A stretch of 17,353 nucleotides of DNA. Source: RZYP01 sp964386405 (lineage in GTDB: Bacteria; Bacillota; Negativicutes; Acidaminococcales; Acidaminococcaceae). The notes below the pieces were generated by a model. It had not been told where the DNA came from and made no database searches. It was given only the letters and a program-made list of their open reading frames with translations. The translations under genes and the position numbers were made by a program. Where the stretch lies: contig CAYLRW010000037.1 in NCBI GenBank assembly GCA_964386405.1, positions 1 to 17,353 on the forward strand, written 5' to 3'. Positions 1 to 7,652 of the stretch are shown piece after piece. Position 1 is the stretch's first letter. Each line of letters starts with the position of its first letter.

Positions 1-7
1 AAATATC

Positions 8-41
8 AATAGCTGCATCGCCTGAAGGCGGTGCAGCTATT
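8..41 (-). terminator. Hairpin terminator after CYTH-CHAD gene, probably bidirectional
   Basis: A 15 bp inverted repeat (8-22 with 27-41, loop TGAA, one G-U pair) begins five bases after the CYTH-CHAD stop codon. The minus-strand transcript leaves the stem into ATTGATATTT, a modest U tract. Reading plus-ward the exit is TTTTCTTT, so it could also terminate a gene converging from beyond the left edge. Confidence 0.75.
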
Positions 42-45
42 TTCT

Positions 46-1569
46 TTACTCTTTTGTTTTGTTTTTCAACGCACCTAACAGCCTTGCCCAGCTTTTTTGT
101 ACTGCACGCCAGGCTCCCGGCATCTCTGACAAGCGCCAACCGAGCAAAAGTCCAGCATCCCGATAAAGAACCCTGCTGTTGCTGCCATGCAGAAAAGCAA
201 TAATATCCTTATGTCCATAAATATCAAAATTCAAAATCTTCAAATGACGATACAAGTCTTTCATATATGTAAAAGTCTGTTTATCAAGCGTACCGATTTT
301 AATGCTGCGGCGTACCATAACCATTACTTCGATGATTTTTCTCATCTCACGCGCGTTTTCCTCTTCAAGCATCTCATTGGTAAATTCAAACACCAACAGT
401 TTTTTATGCCAGTCGCGGAAGCGGCAAAGCGAAAATTGTTCCAGCTGAATAAATTCGGCCCCCTGCCAATGGGAGTTTTCCGTCCACGCCAGCATTTTAA
501 ACATACCGCGTGCATAAAGCCCACTTTCAATCTGATTCTTGATTATCTGCATTATTTCCAATCGGCGTTCTTGCAAGCGCTCGGTCAAAACATTGTTTTT
601 CAAAATAGTGCCGGTTTTCTTATAAACCTTATCCCACTGCCGCATAAATCTTTTCAAAACATAAAGCTGTTGCAGAGGGTCTACGATTTCAGCTAACAGA
701 TTATGAAAGTATTCATAGTCCTTCTGCTCAATCAATGGTTTAATAAAATTGACAACGGCACGCAGTCGTTTCACTCTGTTCAAAATTATCCGATCTGCAT
801 CTTCCAACCCAGTCGTATCCCGCAAAGCATTCTGCGCTTCAAGGATCACACCTATATCATAATAAATAAGTTTTTTAAACTCTGTTTCAACATTGCCTGT
901 TCTGTCAATCTTAACGCCTTTTTCTTCAATATCCGCATAATCGCTGCCATTGGATAACAAATCAATGCCGCGTTTAAATTTACTGCGCGGTTCAATAAAG
1001 AGCGGAATTTCCATCGCCAAAGCTGCCACAAATTCAAACAGATCACCTTTGGTACCCTTTACTATTTCAAATTCTATTTCTTCAATTTTCTCTTTACTTT
1101 TACCAGCAACTATATTGCCTTTGTCAATGGCCATTTCGAGTAAGGTCTCCGGCGTTATTTGCAAAAGACGGATCTGCCTTTTGACCAATACCTTAAATAA
1201 AACCTGCAGCTCTTCTTCCGCCAGCAGTTTCTTCAAGTCAAGCTCTAAGCCCAGTTCAGCAAAACCTTCCAAAGTCGGTGCGGCTTCTCCGACCGGCACA
1301 TTATATTCTTTTCTTTCTGAAAATCCACCTTGCGAAGCGTCATCAGTTTTGATAGTAGCAACATAACCAGCATCACTTTTGCGAATACGGTAGGCTATAC
1401 CCTCATGAAAAAGTTTGTAGCTCGCGGTGTCATAATAATAATTTTCCAGTTCTTTCTCCTGCAGACTATCCGGCACCATTGCTGCTTTCAAAAGCGATGA
1501 ATCCAATAGTTTTTTTAAACTTTCTTTGCTAGTAGAAAGCTTTATTTCCATCTCTGTCGTATTATCCAA
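46..1569 (-). CDS. CYTH-CHAD domain protein (triphosphate tunnel metalloenzyme fold plus CHAD)
   Basis: The 507-residue protein has an N-terminal CYTH domain (about residues 1-205) with the diagnostic ExExK motif as E6-M-E8-I-K10, followed by a YYDT-type segment (about 45-48) and charged tunnel-type strands (YRIRK, ERKEY). About residues 225-500 are a helical, basic region consistent with CHAD, including VKRLRAVVNF; the usual CHAD histidine/arginine signature looks degenerate. CYTH enzymes hydrolyse inorganic triphosphate or related substrates with metal ions, and CHAD domains are associated with polyphosphate binding; this domain order matches E. coli YgiF. The start is a TTG with a GGTGG-type ribosome site 6-7 bases upstream. 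The next ATG (1551) would lose E6 of the motif, so TTG is preferred. It is last in a three-gene group and is followed by a terminator. The exact substrate is unknown. Confidence 0.85.
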   Translation of the reverse strand: MDNTTEMEIKLSTSKESLKKLLDSSLLKAAMVPDSLQEKELENYYYDTASYKLFHEGIAYRIRKSDAGYVATIKTDDASQGGFSERKEYNVPVGEAAPTLEGFAELGLELDLKKLLAEEELQVLFKVLVKRQIRLLQITPETLLEMAIDKGNIVAGKSKEKIEEIEFEIVKGTKGDLFEFVAALAMEIPLFIEPRSKFKRGIDLLSNGSDYADIEEKGVKIDRTGNVETEFKKLIYYDIGVILEAQNALRDTTGLEDADRIILNRVKRLRAVVNFIKPLIEQKDYEYFHNLLAEIVDPLQQLYVLKRFMRQWDKVYKKTGTILKNNVLTERLQERRLEIMQIIKNQIESGLYARGMFKMLAWTENSHWQGAEFIQLEQFSLCRFRDWHKKLLVFEFTNEMLEEENAREMRKIIEVMVMVRRSIKIGTLDKQTFTYMKDLYRHLKILNFDIYGHKDIIAFLHGSNSRVLYRDAGLLLGWRLSEMPGAWRAVQKSWARLLGALKNKTKE

Positions 1570-1602
1570 AATATTCCACCCGCCTTTTTGAAAATATTCG
1601 TT

Positions 1603-1848
1603 CTAACCCCTGATATCGGTAAAAATGATCTTGGCTTCTTCTAAAGATAAAACCGTGGGTTCCAGATTGCGTAAATCTTCTACCCGCCAGCCTTGTTTCT
1701 GCTCTGCAAGCTTGCACAAAGCTTCCTCTAAATCATTCGCAGCGACAATAGCAATCGCATCAAGGTAAAACTCCTGATTTACGCATGGTTCCTGAATCAT
1801 GCTATGACTATGGAAAGTTCTGTTATGCCGCCATAAGTAAATGTTCAT
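1603..1848 (-). CDS. Conserved-looking hypothetical protein, 81 residues
   Basis: This small gene lies 16 bp after the TVP38-family gene and 33 bp before the CYTH-CHAD gene, all on the same strand. Its ATG has a good AGAGGA ribosome site about seven bases upstream, which supports real translation. The protein is soluble-looking, with no signal peptide or membrane segment. It starts with MNIYLWRHNRTFHSH, has two cysteines (residues 22 and 45) and ends in an acidic segment finishing FTDIRG. I do not recognise the family and assign no function. The tight spacing suggests cotranscription with both neighbours. Confidence 0.7.
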   Translation of the reverse strand: MNIYLWRHNRTFHSHSMIQEPCVNQEFYLDAIAIVAANDLEEALCKLAEQKQGWRVEDLRNLEPTVLSLEEAKIIFTDIRG

Positions 1849-1864
1849 ATCCGTTCCTCTCTTT

Positions 1865-2551
1865 CTACAGCCGCCGGTGCTCGTCGCTTAAATACCACCA
1901 CAAAAGCGGTATGCCAAAGGCAATGACAGTAACCAAGATTGCAGCCGGAATTCCCATTGTTTTGCCCACAAATGAATCCGCAAGAAAATTATAAGCAATA
2001 GCACCTGGCAGCATACCAAGAACGGTAGCAGCTGCATAAGGTGTGTATTTCATGCTGCTGCCGCCAGCTACAACACTGACCGGATCATAGGGGAAGATGG
2101 GCACCGTTCTTAACCATAGCATGCGTGTAAAACCTTTGTCGCCAGAAAGATAGTTATCCAGTCTTTTACCCCAATTCCCGCCGAAACGTCTGAGCAGGCT
2201 TTGTTCATTTCCAAACAGCCTCGCTGACCAGAAACAGACACTCGCATTAGCCAAACCACCTAACAGCAGATAAATTATTCCCCACCAAGGACCGAATAAG
2301 ATGCCGGCACTGAGATTCAAAAGCAGGCTGGGGAAAAACAGGAAAGGTCTGGCAGCATAAAGTGCTATGTAGACCAGCGGGCCGAAAGAACCAAACCTTG
2401 CAACCCACTGACGCACATCATCAACTGACTGAGGACGAAATACCCAAGATGACGTATGAAGAAGATACAAGAAAGCAATAAAAAAGATAAAACCAGACAA
2501 AATCTTTTTATGCTCTAAAACAATTTTAATTTTTTGCTGCAAATTCGCCAC
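1865..2551 (-). CDS. TVP38/TMEM64 family inner-membrane protein (VTT/SNARE-associated domain)
   Basis: From the GTG at 2551 the protein is about 228 residues. A first membrane segment (ILSGFIFFIAFLYLL) is followed by the VTT-domain core: GPLVYIALYAARPFLFFP, then a glycine-rich stretch LSAGILFGPWWGIIYLLLGG, and later RTVPIFPYDPVSVVAG. These are typical of TVP38/TMEM64 (YdjX-Z/DedA-superfamily) proteins, which are polytopic membrane proteins; related DedA and TMEM41B/VMP1 proteins are linked to lipid transport or scrambling. An in-frame TTG at 2608 would add 19 residues, but it sits against the preceding terminator with no ribosome site and falls inside a candidate promoter. The GTG has GAAGGG about 12 bases upstream, which is long. 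The start is therefore uncertain; the family is not. The gene heads a three-gene minus-strand group. Confidence 0.85.
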   Translation of the reverse strand: MANLQQKIKIVLEHKKILSGFIFFIAFLYLLHTSSWVFRPQSVDDVRQWVARFGSFGPLVYIALYAARPFLFFPSLLLNLSAGILFGPWWGIIYLLLGGLANASVCFWSARLFGNEQSLLRRFGGNWGKRLDNYLSGDKGFTRMLWLRTVPIFPYDPVSVVAGGSSMKYTPYAAATVLGMLPGAIAYNFLADSFVGKTMGIPAAILVTVIAFGIPLLWWYLSDEHRRL

Positions 2552-2579
2552 CTGATATTTAAGCCCTTCTTTTTCTAAT

Positions 2580-2608
2580 ATCTTATTATTTTTTCTGCAA
2601 AGTTGCAA
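2580..2608 (-). promoter_or_regulatory. Candidate promoter for TVP38-hypothetical-CYTH/CHAD group
   Basis: On the minus strand TTGCAA (2603-2608) is followed after 17 bases by TAAGAT (2580-2585). Each box matches the sigma-70 consensus at four of six positions. It lies just beyond the livF terminator, where a promoter for the next group would be expected. This is weak by sequence alone. Confidence 0.35.
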
Positions 2609-2638
2609 TAAAAAGCGGCTTCGCTTTCACGAAACCGC
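2607..2638 (-). terminator. Rho-independent terminator of the liv operon
   Basis: Ten bases after the livF stop, the minus strand reads GCGGTTTCG, a six-base loop TGAAAG, then CGAAGCCGC and TTTTTATTG. The stem has nine pairs, one a G-U wobble that forms only in the minus-strand RNA, with a U run directly after it. Confidence 0.85.
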
Positions 2639-2648
2639 CATAAGTTTG

Positions 2649-3362
2649 TTATTTCTTTTTCTTACCAAGATAGGCTTCTCTGATTTGAGGGTTCTCCAGC
2701 AATTCTTTGCCGGTACCTTCCATCGTAATTCTGCCTGTTTCCAAAACATAAGCCCAGTCTGCAATTTTCAAAGCCATATTGGCATTTTGCTCAATCAACA
2801 AAATTGTCATGCCTTTGGCATTGATTTCCTGAATAATACGGAAAATGTCCTTAATAACCAACGGTGCCAGACCGAGGGAAGGTTCGTCCATCATGATCAG
2901 CTTCGGTCTGCACATCAAAGCTCTGCCGACAGCCAACATCTGCTGTTCACCGCCGGAAAGTGTTCCCGCCAATTGCCAGTTGCGTTCTTTTAGCCTTGGG
3001 AATAGACTATAGATCCATTCAATGTCTTTTTCGATCTCGGCCTTATCATTACGCATATACGCACCGATTTTCAGGTTTTCCAGCACAGTGAGATTCGAAA
3101 AAACACGGCGTCCTTCCGGAACCAAGGTAATACCTGTTGTGACTATTTTTTGCGAATTAAGAGCAGTAATTTCTTTTTCATTATAAGAAATCTTGCCTGA
3201 CTCCGGTTTAACCAAGCCGATGATTGTTCGCAGCAAGGTACTCTTACCGGCACCATTAGCGCCAATCAAAGTAATAATCTTGCCTTCCGGAACATTAAGC
3301 GAGATGCCTTTGAGAGCTTCGATGCCGCCATAGGAAACTACAAGATTTTCAACTTTAAGCAT
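2649..3362 (-). CDS. livF: Branched-chain amino acid ABC transporter ATP-binding protein LivF
   Basis: This 237-residue ATPase is one of two nucleotide-binding subunits that power amino acid import at the inner face of the membrane. Visible motifs are Walker A GANGAGKST (34-42), signature LSGGEQ (135-140), Walker B LIMMDE (155-160) and a switch segment LLIEQN, where Gln replaces His as is usual in LivF. The length is normal for the family. The start is the ATG at 3362, the natural beginning MLKVENLVVSYGG; an in-frame extension to 3503 is only read-through of the livG region. The livF ATG overlaps the livG 3' end by eight bases, which suggests translational coupling. It is last in the operon and followed by a terminator. 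Confidence 0.95.
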   Translation of the reverse strand: MLKVENLVVSYGGIEALKGISLNVPEGKIITLIGANGAGKSTLLRTIIGLVKPESGKISYNEKEITALNSQKIVTTGITLVPEGRRVFSNLTVLENLKIGAYMRNDKAEIEKDIEWIYSLFPRLKERNWQLAGTLSGGEQQMLAVGRALMCRPKLIMMDEPSLGLAPLVIKDIFRIIQEINAKGMTILLIEQNANMALKIADWAYVLETGRITMEGTGKELLENPQIREAYLGKKKK

Positions 3363-4140
3363 CTTCTTCCACCCCCAAATAAGCTGCAATAACACGCTCA
3401 TTATTCTGAATTTCCAAAGGCGTACCGCTGGCAATCGTCTGGCCAAAGTCCAAAACGTAGATGCGGTCAGAAATGCCCATGACCAAATCCATATGATGCT
3501 CAATCATAAAGATAGTCAGATTATATTCGTCACGAATCTGACTGATAAAATCAGTGAGTTCATCTGTTTCCTTTGGATTCATACCGGCGGCCGGCTCATC
3601 GAGTAAAAGCAGTCTTGGATTAGTTGCCAAGGCACGGACAATTTCCAAATGTCTTTGCTGTCCATATGGCAGGGAGAAAGCCTGCTCATCACGCAAGTCC
3701 CACAAGTTTACTTTTTTCAAAAGCTCTTCAACCTCGGCTTCCGCCTGACGTTGTTCAGCATTATAATGCGGCAGATGCAGCGCGGCAGACATAAAGTCCG
3801 CTTTCAAATGCAAATGTTTGGCAATCATAACGTTCTCGTAAACAGAAAGCTCCTTGAACAAACGAATATTCTGGAAAGTACGGGCTATCCCTAATTTTGC
3901 AATTGCGCTAGGCTTTTTGCCGGTTATTTTGATATCTTTTCCTGCGGCATCAGTATAAATTACATTGCCGCTGGTTGGAGTGTAAACTCCTGTTATCATA
4001 TTAAAGGCTGTAGTCTTACCAGCGCCATTAGGCCCGATAAGTGCTACTATTTCATGTTCATTGATATCTATTTGCAGGTTATTAACGGCAACAACGCCGC
4101 CAAAACGCATCGTTATACCGTCAGTTCTTAAAATTGTCAT
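3355..4140 (-). CDS. livG: Branched-chain amino acid ABC transporter ATP-binding protein LivG
   Basis: This 261-residue ATPase pairs with LivF. It shows Walker A GPNGAGKTT (37-45), the LivG-type signature LPYGQ (157-161) instead of LSGGQ, Walker B LLLLDE (177-182) followed by PAAGMNP, and the switch histidine in MIEHHMD (about 215). The gene order and the LivG-style signature assign it with good confidence. The ATG overlaps the livM stop as ATGA (4137-4140), indicating translational coupling, and the 3' end overlaps livF by eight bases. Substrate choice is set by LivK, not by this protein. Confidence 0.95.
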   Translation of the reverse strand: MTILRTDGITMRFGGVVAVNNLQIDINEHEIVALIGPNGAGKTTAFNMITGVYTPTSGNVIYTDAAGKDIKITGKKPSAIAKLGIARTFQNIRLFKELSVYENVMIAKHLHLKADFMSAALHLPHYNAEQRQAEAEVEELLKKVNLWDLRDEQAFSLPYGQQRHLEIVRALATNPRLLLLDEPAAGMNPKETDELTDFISQIRDEYNLTIFMIEHHMDLVMGISDRIYVLDFGQTIASGTPLEIQNNERVIAAYLGVEEDA

Positions 4141-5207
4141 GCTTTACGCGCTCCTTTCCGTCCGAAAAAACTGAAAGGGTTCTTGCAGAATGCAATAAAT
4201 TTGTCCCAGGTAAACTCTCTGGTACCCATGATACCGTGTCGCCAGAAAAGAACAAGCACCATCAGCAAGACGGAGAAAATAACCATGCGGAAGCCTGGTC
4301 TGAAAAGTGGAATAGACATACCGAACAGATCAAGCGGTTCGTCGAAAACGCGCAGGAACTCAAGACCGGCTGTAACAAGTATAGCACCAATCATGCTGCC
4401 GGTAATACTGCCCATGCCGCCAAGGACGATAATCAAAAGGAAGTTATAAGTCAAAGTAAACAAGAAGTTCTTCGGATCAACAGTGCCCAATAAAGCACCG
4501 TAAAGACCGCCGCCGATACCAGCAAAAAAAGCACTGATCATGAAAGCCAGGCATTTGTGTTTAAACAAATCGATACCCATGGCTTCAGCAGCTATCTCGT
4601 CCTCCCTGATGGCTTTAAAAGCCCTGCCATAGGAAGAATTGATCAAAGCAGTGATAAAGATGAAAATTGCTGCAGTAAAAACAAAAATATATCTTACATC
4701 ATTAAGCGGTGGAATATCTTTGATACCAAGAGCGCCATTGGTAATAGTCTGAGCGTTGGTAATGACAATGCGGATTATTTCCGAAAAGCCAAGCGTTGCC
4801 ACTGCCAGATAGTCACCACGCAGTCTGAGTACAGGCGTTCCAATCAAAAACGCTACCAAAGCTGCCAATAAGCCGCCGACAAGCAGTGCCAGCCAAAGCG
4901 GCATATAGATATCCGCAATCAGAGGATTCATCGGCGCCGCATAAAAGACGGCCGGACGCAGTGCAACAGGTACTGTAAAAATACCCACAACGTAGGCACC
5001 AATCGCCATAAACCCAGCCTGACCGAGTGAAAATTGGCCGGTGAAACCATTAGTAAGATTCATTGAGAGACCAATAATAGCATAAACCATGCACAGATTG
5101 ACTACTCTGCGGATGTAAGAGTCAGTTTCAAAATTAACATACCAGGCAAGAGCAAAAAATGCTGCCAATAATATAATTGTAAGTACCAAATTCTTCTTAT
5201 TCGCCAT
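4137..5207 (-). CDS. livM: Branched-chain amino acid ABC transporter permease LivM
   Basis: This polytopic inner-membrane protein (356 residues from the ATG) is one half of the LivHM translocation pathway. It carries the family segments LTNGFTGQFSLGQAGFMAIGAY and RLRGDYLAVATLGFSEI, and the coupling helix FKAIREDEIAAEAMGI that contacts the ATPase. The charged C-terminal tail (FGRKGARKA) is probably cytoplasmic. The start is ATG 5207 (MANKKNLV) with AAGG seven bases upstream. A GTG at 5213, which overlaps the livH TGA stop, is a possible alternative adding two residues. The stop overlaps the livG ATG by four bases. Confidence 0.94.
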   Translation of the reverse strand: MANKKNLVLTIILLAAFFALAWYVNFETDSYIRRVVNLCMVYAIIGLSMNLTNGFTGQFSLGQAGFMAIGAYVVGIFTVPVALRPAVFYAAPMNPLIADIYMPLWLALLVGGLLAALVAFLIGTPVLRLRGDYLAVATLGFSEIIRIVITNAQTITNGALGIKDIPPLNDVRYIFVFTAAIFIFITALINSSYGRAFKAIREDEIAAEAMGIDLFKHKCLAFMISAFFAGIGGGLYGALLGTVDPKNFLFTLTYNFLLIIVLGGMGSITGSMIGAILVTAGLEFLRVFDEPLDLFGMSIPLFRPGFRMVIFSVLLMVLVLFWRHGIMGTREFTWDKFIAFCKNPFSFFGRKGARKA

Positions 5208-5209
5208 GA

Positions 5210-6130
5210 TCACACCTTCTCCGTTGTTTTCTCGCCCAGAAGGCCTGTAGGCTTATAAAACAGTATGACAATCAAAACGATAAAGGCAAAAGCATCGCGA
5301 TAGCCAGATAGTTGTGGGAAGAAAGCGACAATCAGAATTTCGCCGAGTCCCAGAATGAAGCCGCCGAGAACTGCTCCCTTAATATTACCAATACCACCGA
5401 TAACTGCAGCAATGAAACACTTCAGGCCAGGCATTACGCCTAAAAGTGGTGTGATGCCCGGATACCGTACGCCCCACATGATAGCACCGATAGCTGCCAG
5501 AATAGAACCGATAGCAAAGGTGATAGAAATGACATTATCAATATTAATGCCCATGACACGCGCTATTTCGTAGTCCTTGGAGACGGCACGCATGGACATG
5601 CCAATCTTGGTATGATTAACAATATGCAGAAGAACAAAAAGACAAAGCATAGTTACCGCTGGGATAACCAAGCTGATTGCCTGCACCTGCACACCAGCGA
5701 TATCAATATTTTGTGACAACAATTCAATATTAGGAAAACGCAAAGGCCTGCCGCTAAAAAGATAGTTAGCCAAATTTTCCAGCAGGAAGGATGCGCCGAT
5801 AGCCGAAATCAGAACAGAATTTTTAGGAGCATCACGCAAAGGGCGGTAAGCCGCGCGCTCTATAACGACACCCAAAAGTGCCGTTGCAATAATAACTCCG
5901 ACAAAGGTAAGATACCAGGGTATGTTAAAGACGGTAATACCGAAGAAAGCAAAATAACAAGCCATCATAACGATATCACCATGGGCAAAGTTAATCATCA
6001 GCAGGATACCATAAACCATCGTATAGCCGATGGCAATCATGGCATAAAGGCTGCCTAATGATATGCCGTTAACCATATGCTGCGCAAAACTTGCGAAGGA
6101 CATATTTGTAATTGCTTGGAAAAATTCCAT
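5210..6130 (-). CDS. livH: Branched-chain amino acid ABC transporter permease LivH
   Basis: This 306-residue polytopic membrane protein is the second permease of the liv importer. Typical LivH features are the N-terminal GISLGSLYAMIAIGYTMVYG, the segment INFAHGDIVMM, the coupling region MRAVSKDYEIARVMGI and a C-terminal YKPTGLLGEK. The ATG at 6130 has GGTGGTG about seven bases upstream. It is separated from livK by 87 bases that hold a hairpin terminator, while its 3' end abuts livM. Transcription therefore depends on read-through from livK unless there is an internal promoter, and I saw none. Confidence 0.94.
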   Translation of the reverse strand: MEFFQAITNMSFASFAQHMVNGISLGSLYAMIAIGYTMVYGILLMINFAHGDIVMMACYFAFFGITVFNIPWYLTFVGVIIATALLGVVIERAAYRPLRDAPKNSVLISAIGASFLLENLANYLFSGRPLRFPNIELLSQNIDIAGVQVQAISLVIPAVTMLCLFVLLHIVNHTKIGMSMRAVSKDYEIARVMGINIDNVISITFAIGSILAAIGAIMWGVRYPGITPLLGVMPGLKCFIAAVIGGIGNIKGAVLGGFILGLGEILIVAFFPQLSGYRDAFAFIVLIVILFYKPTGLLGEKTTEKV

Positions 6131-6152
6131 TATTTACACCACCATACATATT

Positions 6153-6189
6153 TGAAAAAAGAATTGCTTCCTTCCCTTGGGAAGGAAGC
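6153..6189 (-). terminator. Intra-operon terminator/attenuator between livK and livH
   Basis: On the minus strand the 11-base arms GCTTCCTTCCC and GGGAAGGAAGC are separated by two bases (in practice a 10 bp stem with loop CAAG), then AATTCTTTTTT follows. This is a textbook intrinsic terminator 29 bases past the livK stop, with the rest of the importer downstream. It likely stops most transcripts after livK so that binding protein outnumbers the membrane complex. Confidence 0.85.
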
Positions 6190-6217
6190 ACAAGAAACAA
6201 TCGGGACAAAAGAATAT

Positions 6218-7372
6218 TTATTTCACATCAACAAAATCAAGATATTTAAACTTGCCATCTTGGACAGTTTTAATGATAGCTGCTTTGATAGCATTGCGAT
6301 TTTCGTCAAGTGTAGTTTTGCCGGTAGTCGTTTCCAAATCTTTGGTTTGAGCTATGGCATCACGAATCTTCACGGAATCAGTAGTAGTATTGGCACGTTT
6401 AATACCATCAATAGCAATCAGGTAAGCATCATATGCCAAAGCGGTCAAAGCAGATGGTTCGCCTTTATATTCCTTCACATAAGCATCAAGGAATTTCTTA
6501 GCTTCGTCAGTTGTTGCTTTTTCACGGTCAAAAGCAGTAGACAATCTTACGCCTTCAACATCTTTGCCACCAACATCAATAAACTCCTGAGTTTCCCAGG
6601 TATCGCCACCGTAGAAAGGAGCTTCTAAGCCAAGTTGACGAGCTTGTTTGATGAGCAATGCAGACTCAGTAAAGTTACCAGGTGCAAATACAACATCCGG
6701 ATTTTTAGCTTTAATATTAGTTAAAATAGCGGAGAAGTCTTTATCACCAGTTTGGTAGTTGGCAACTTCAATTACGCTGTCAGGATTTCCTGTCAATTTA
6801 ATAAATGCTTCTTTAAAGAACTTAGCCAGACCTACAGCATAGTCATTGGATACTTCCTGAATAATAGCTACTTTTCTAGCACCATTTTTGTAAGCATAGT
6901 TAGCCATAACTGTTCCTTGGAACGGATCAATGAAGCACGCACGGAAGTAATATTCGTTGTTAGCAGTAACCTGTGGGTTAGTGCAGCTTGTTCCAATGGT
7001 TGGAATCTTGTTTTCCTTTACTATATTGCCAGCAGCCATAGCCAGTGAAGAACCATAGGTACCGATGATTACCTTAACCTTATCCTTTTCAATCAGACGG
7101 GCAGCTACGGAAGCAGCCTCAGCCTTGTCAGACTTGTTATCAGCTATAACAAGTTCAACTTTTTTGCCAAGAACTTCAGGATGTAATTTGTTGGCTAATT
7201 TGATACCGCGTAATTCTAATTCGCCGCCAGCTGCGTTATCCCCTGTCAGTGGCTCGAATACACCGATTTTGATTACGTCGGATTTTGCGGCATCCTTCTT
7301 CTCGCCACCGCAACCGGCTAACATACCGACTGCAAATGTTGAGGCCAATAAAACTGATAGAATCTTTTTCAC
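6218..7372 (-). CDS. livK: Branched-chain amino acid ABC transporter substrate-binding lipoprotein LivK
   Basis: This 384-residue binding protein captures the amino acid outside the membrane and delivers it to LivHM. The N-terminus KKILSVLLASTFAVGMLAGCGG is a lipoprotein signal with lipobox LAGC; Cys21 would be the lipidated residue. The mature part is a type I periplasmic fold: IKIGVFEPLTGDNAAGG at the start, then IGTYGSSLAMAAG and PTIGTSCTNPQVT, which match the Leu/Ile/Val-binding family. I chose the GTG at 7372 because AAGGGG lies about nine bases upstream and it places K-K right before the hydrophobic core. The in-frame ATG at 7408 adds 12 residues and has no ribosome site. It is the first gene of the operon with its own promoter. 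Leu/Ile/Val preference is inferred from family only. Confidence 0.94.
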   Translation of the reverse strand: MKKILSVLLASTFAVGMLAGCGGEKKDAAKSDVIKIGVFEPLTGDNAAGGELELRGIKLANKLHPEVLGKKVELVIADNKSDKAEAASVAARLIEKDKVKVIIGTYGSSLAMAAGNIVKENKIPTIGTSCTNPQVTANNEYYFRACFIDPFQGTVMANYAYKNGARKVAIIQEVSNDYAVGLAKFFKEAFIKLTGNPDSVIEVANYQTGDKDFSAILTNIKAKNPDVVFAPGNFTESALLIKQARQLGLEAPFYGGDTWETQEFIDVGGKDVEGVRLSTAFDREKATTDEAKKFLDAYVKEYKGEPSALTALAYDAYLIAIDGIKRANTTTDSVKIRDAIAQTKDLETTTGKTTLDENRNAIKAAIIKTVQDGKFKYLDFVDVK

Positions 7373-7380
7373 AACTATCT

Positions 7381-7386
7381 TCCCCT
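7381..7386 (-). promoter_or_regulatory. Ribosome binding site that decides the livK GTG start
   Basis: The minus strand reads AAAGGGGA about nine bases before GTG 7372. It lies inside the longer reading frame that starts at ATG 7408, so the upstream ATG is unlikely to be used. Confidence 0.7.
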
Positions 7387-7427
7387 TTATTGTTTTTTTG
7401 TAATGCACACATCTCTAATCGCTCATT

Positions 7428-7456
7428 ATTATAGCACGCTGTTAAAAGCATTACAA
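7428..7456 (-). promoter_or_regulatory. Promoter of the liv operon
   Basis: On the minus strand TTGTAA (7451-7456) and a perfect TATAAT (7428-7433) are 17 bases apart, giving a 5' leader of about 50 bases before the livK GTG. Two tandem TTGTAAT copies (plus-strand 7450-7456 and 7458-7464) overlap and flank the -35 box and could be a regulator site. Further upstream, TATAAACAC (7487-7495) and GTGTTTATA (7535-7543) form an inverted repeat 39 bases apart. The 7373-7650 gap holds no gene I can support and no T-box motif. Confidence 0.75.
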
Positions 7457-7637
7457 TATTACAAAAAAGTCACAAATAGTTACACTTATAAACACGCTAT
7501 TTTGACAAAACTGTATATATGTCATTTTTCAGTAGTGTTTATAGCATGGGCATTTAATGTTTTTGTCTTTGTGCGCGAGACATTGTGAAAAACATTTTCT
7601 TTTCAAGTCCTCAATACGTGGACATATATTTTCCAAG

Positions 7638-7652
7638 AATTTACAGAAAATT
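7638..7652. promoter_or_regulatory. CodY-box-like palindrome upstream of the liv promoter
   Basis: The sequence AATTTACAGAAAATT matches the published CodY motif AATTTTCWGAAAATT at 14 of 15 positions. It overlaps the stop codon of the DUF190 gene and lies about 180 bases upstream of the liv -35 box. Branched-chain amino acid genes are classic CodY targets in Bacilli and Clostridia. Whether this organism has CodY is not known from the window. Confidence 0.35.

Noticed and set aside
187..696. 169-residue plus-strand open frame opposite CYTH-CHAD
   Set aside because: No domain or ribosome site; it fully overlaps a recognisable gene on the other strand.
7503..7524. Inverted TGACA/TGTCA repeat and a TTGACA on the plus strand
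   Set aside because: The arms are only five bases, no -10 box stands at the right spacing from TTGACA on the plus strand, and there is no plus-strand gene there.
7373..7650. Possible T-box or other riboswitch in the liv leader region
   Set aside because: The mapped leader is only about 50 bases and no T-box core sequence or specifier-type structure is visible, so only a promoter and short repeats are reported.
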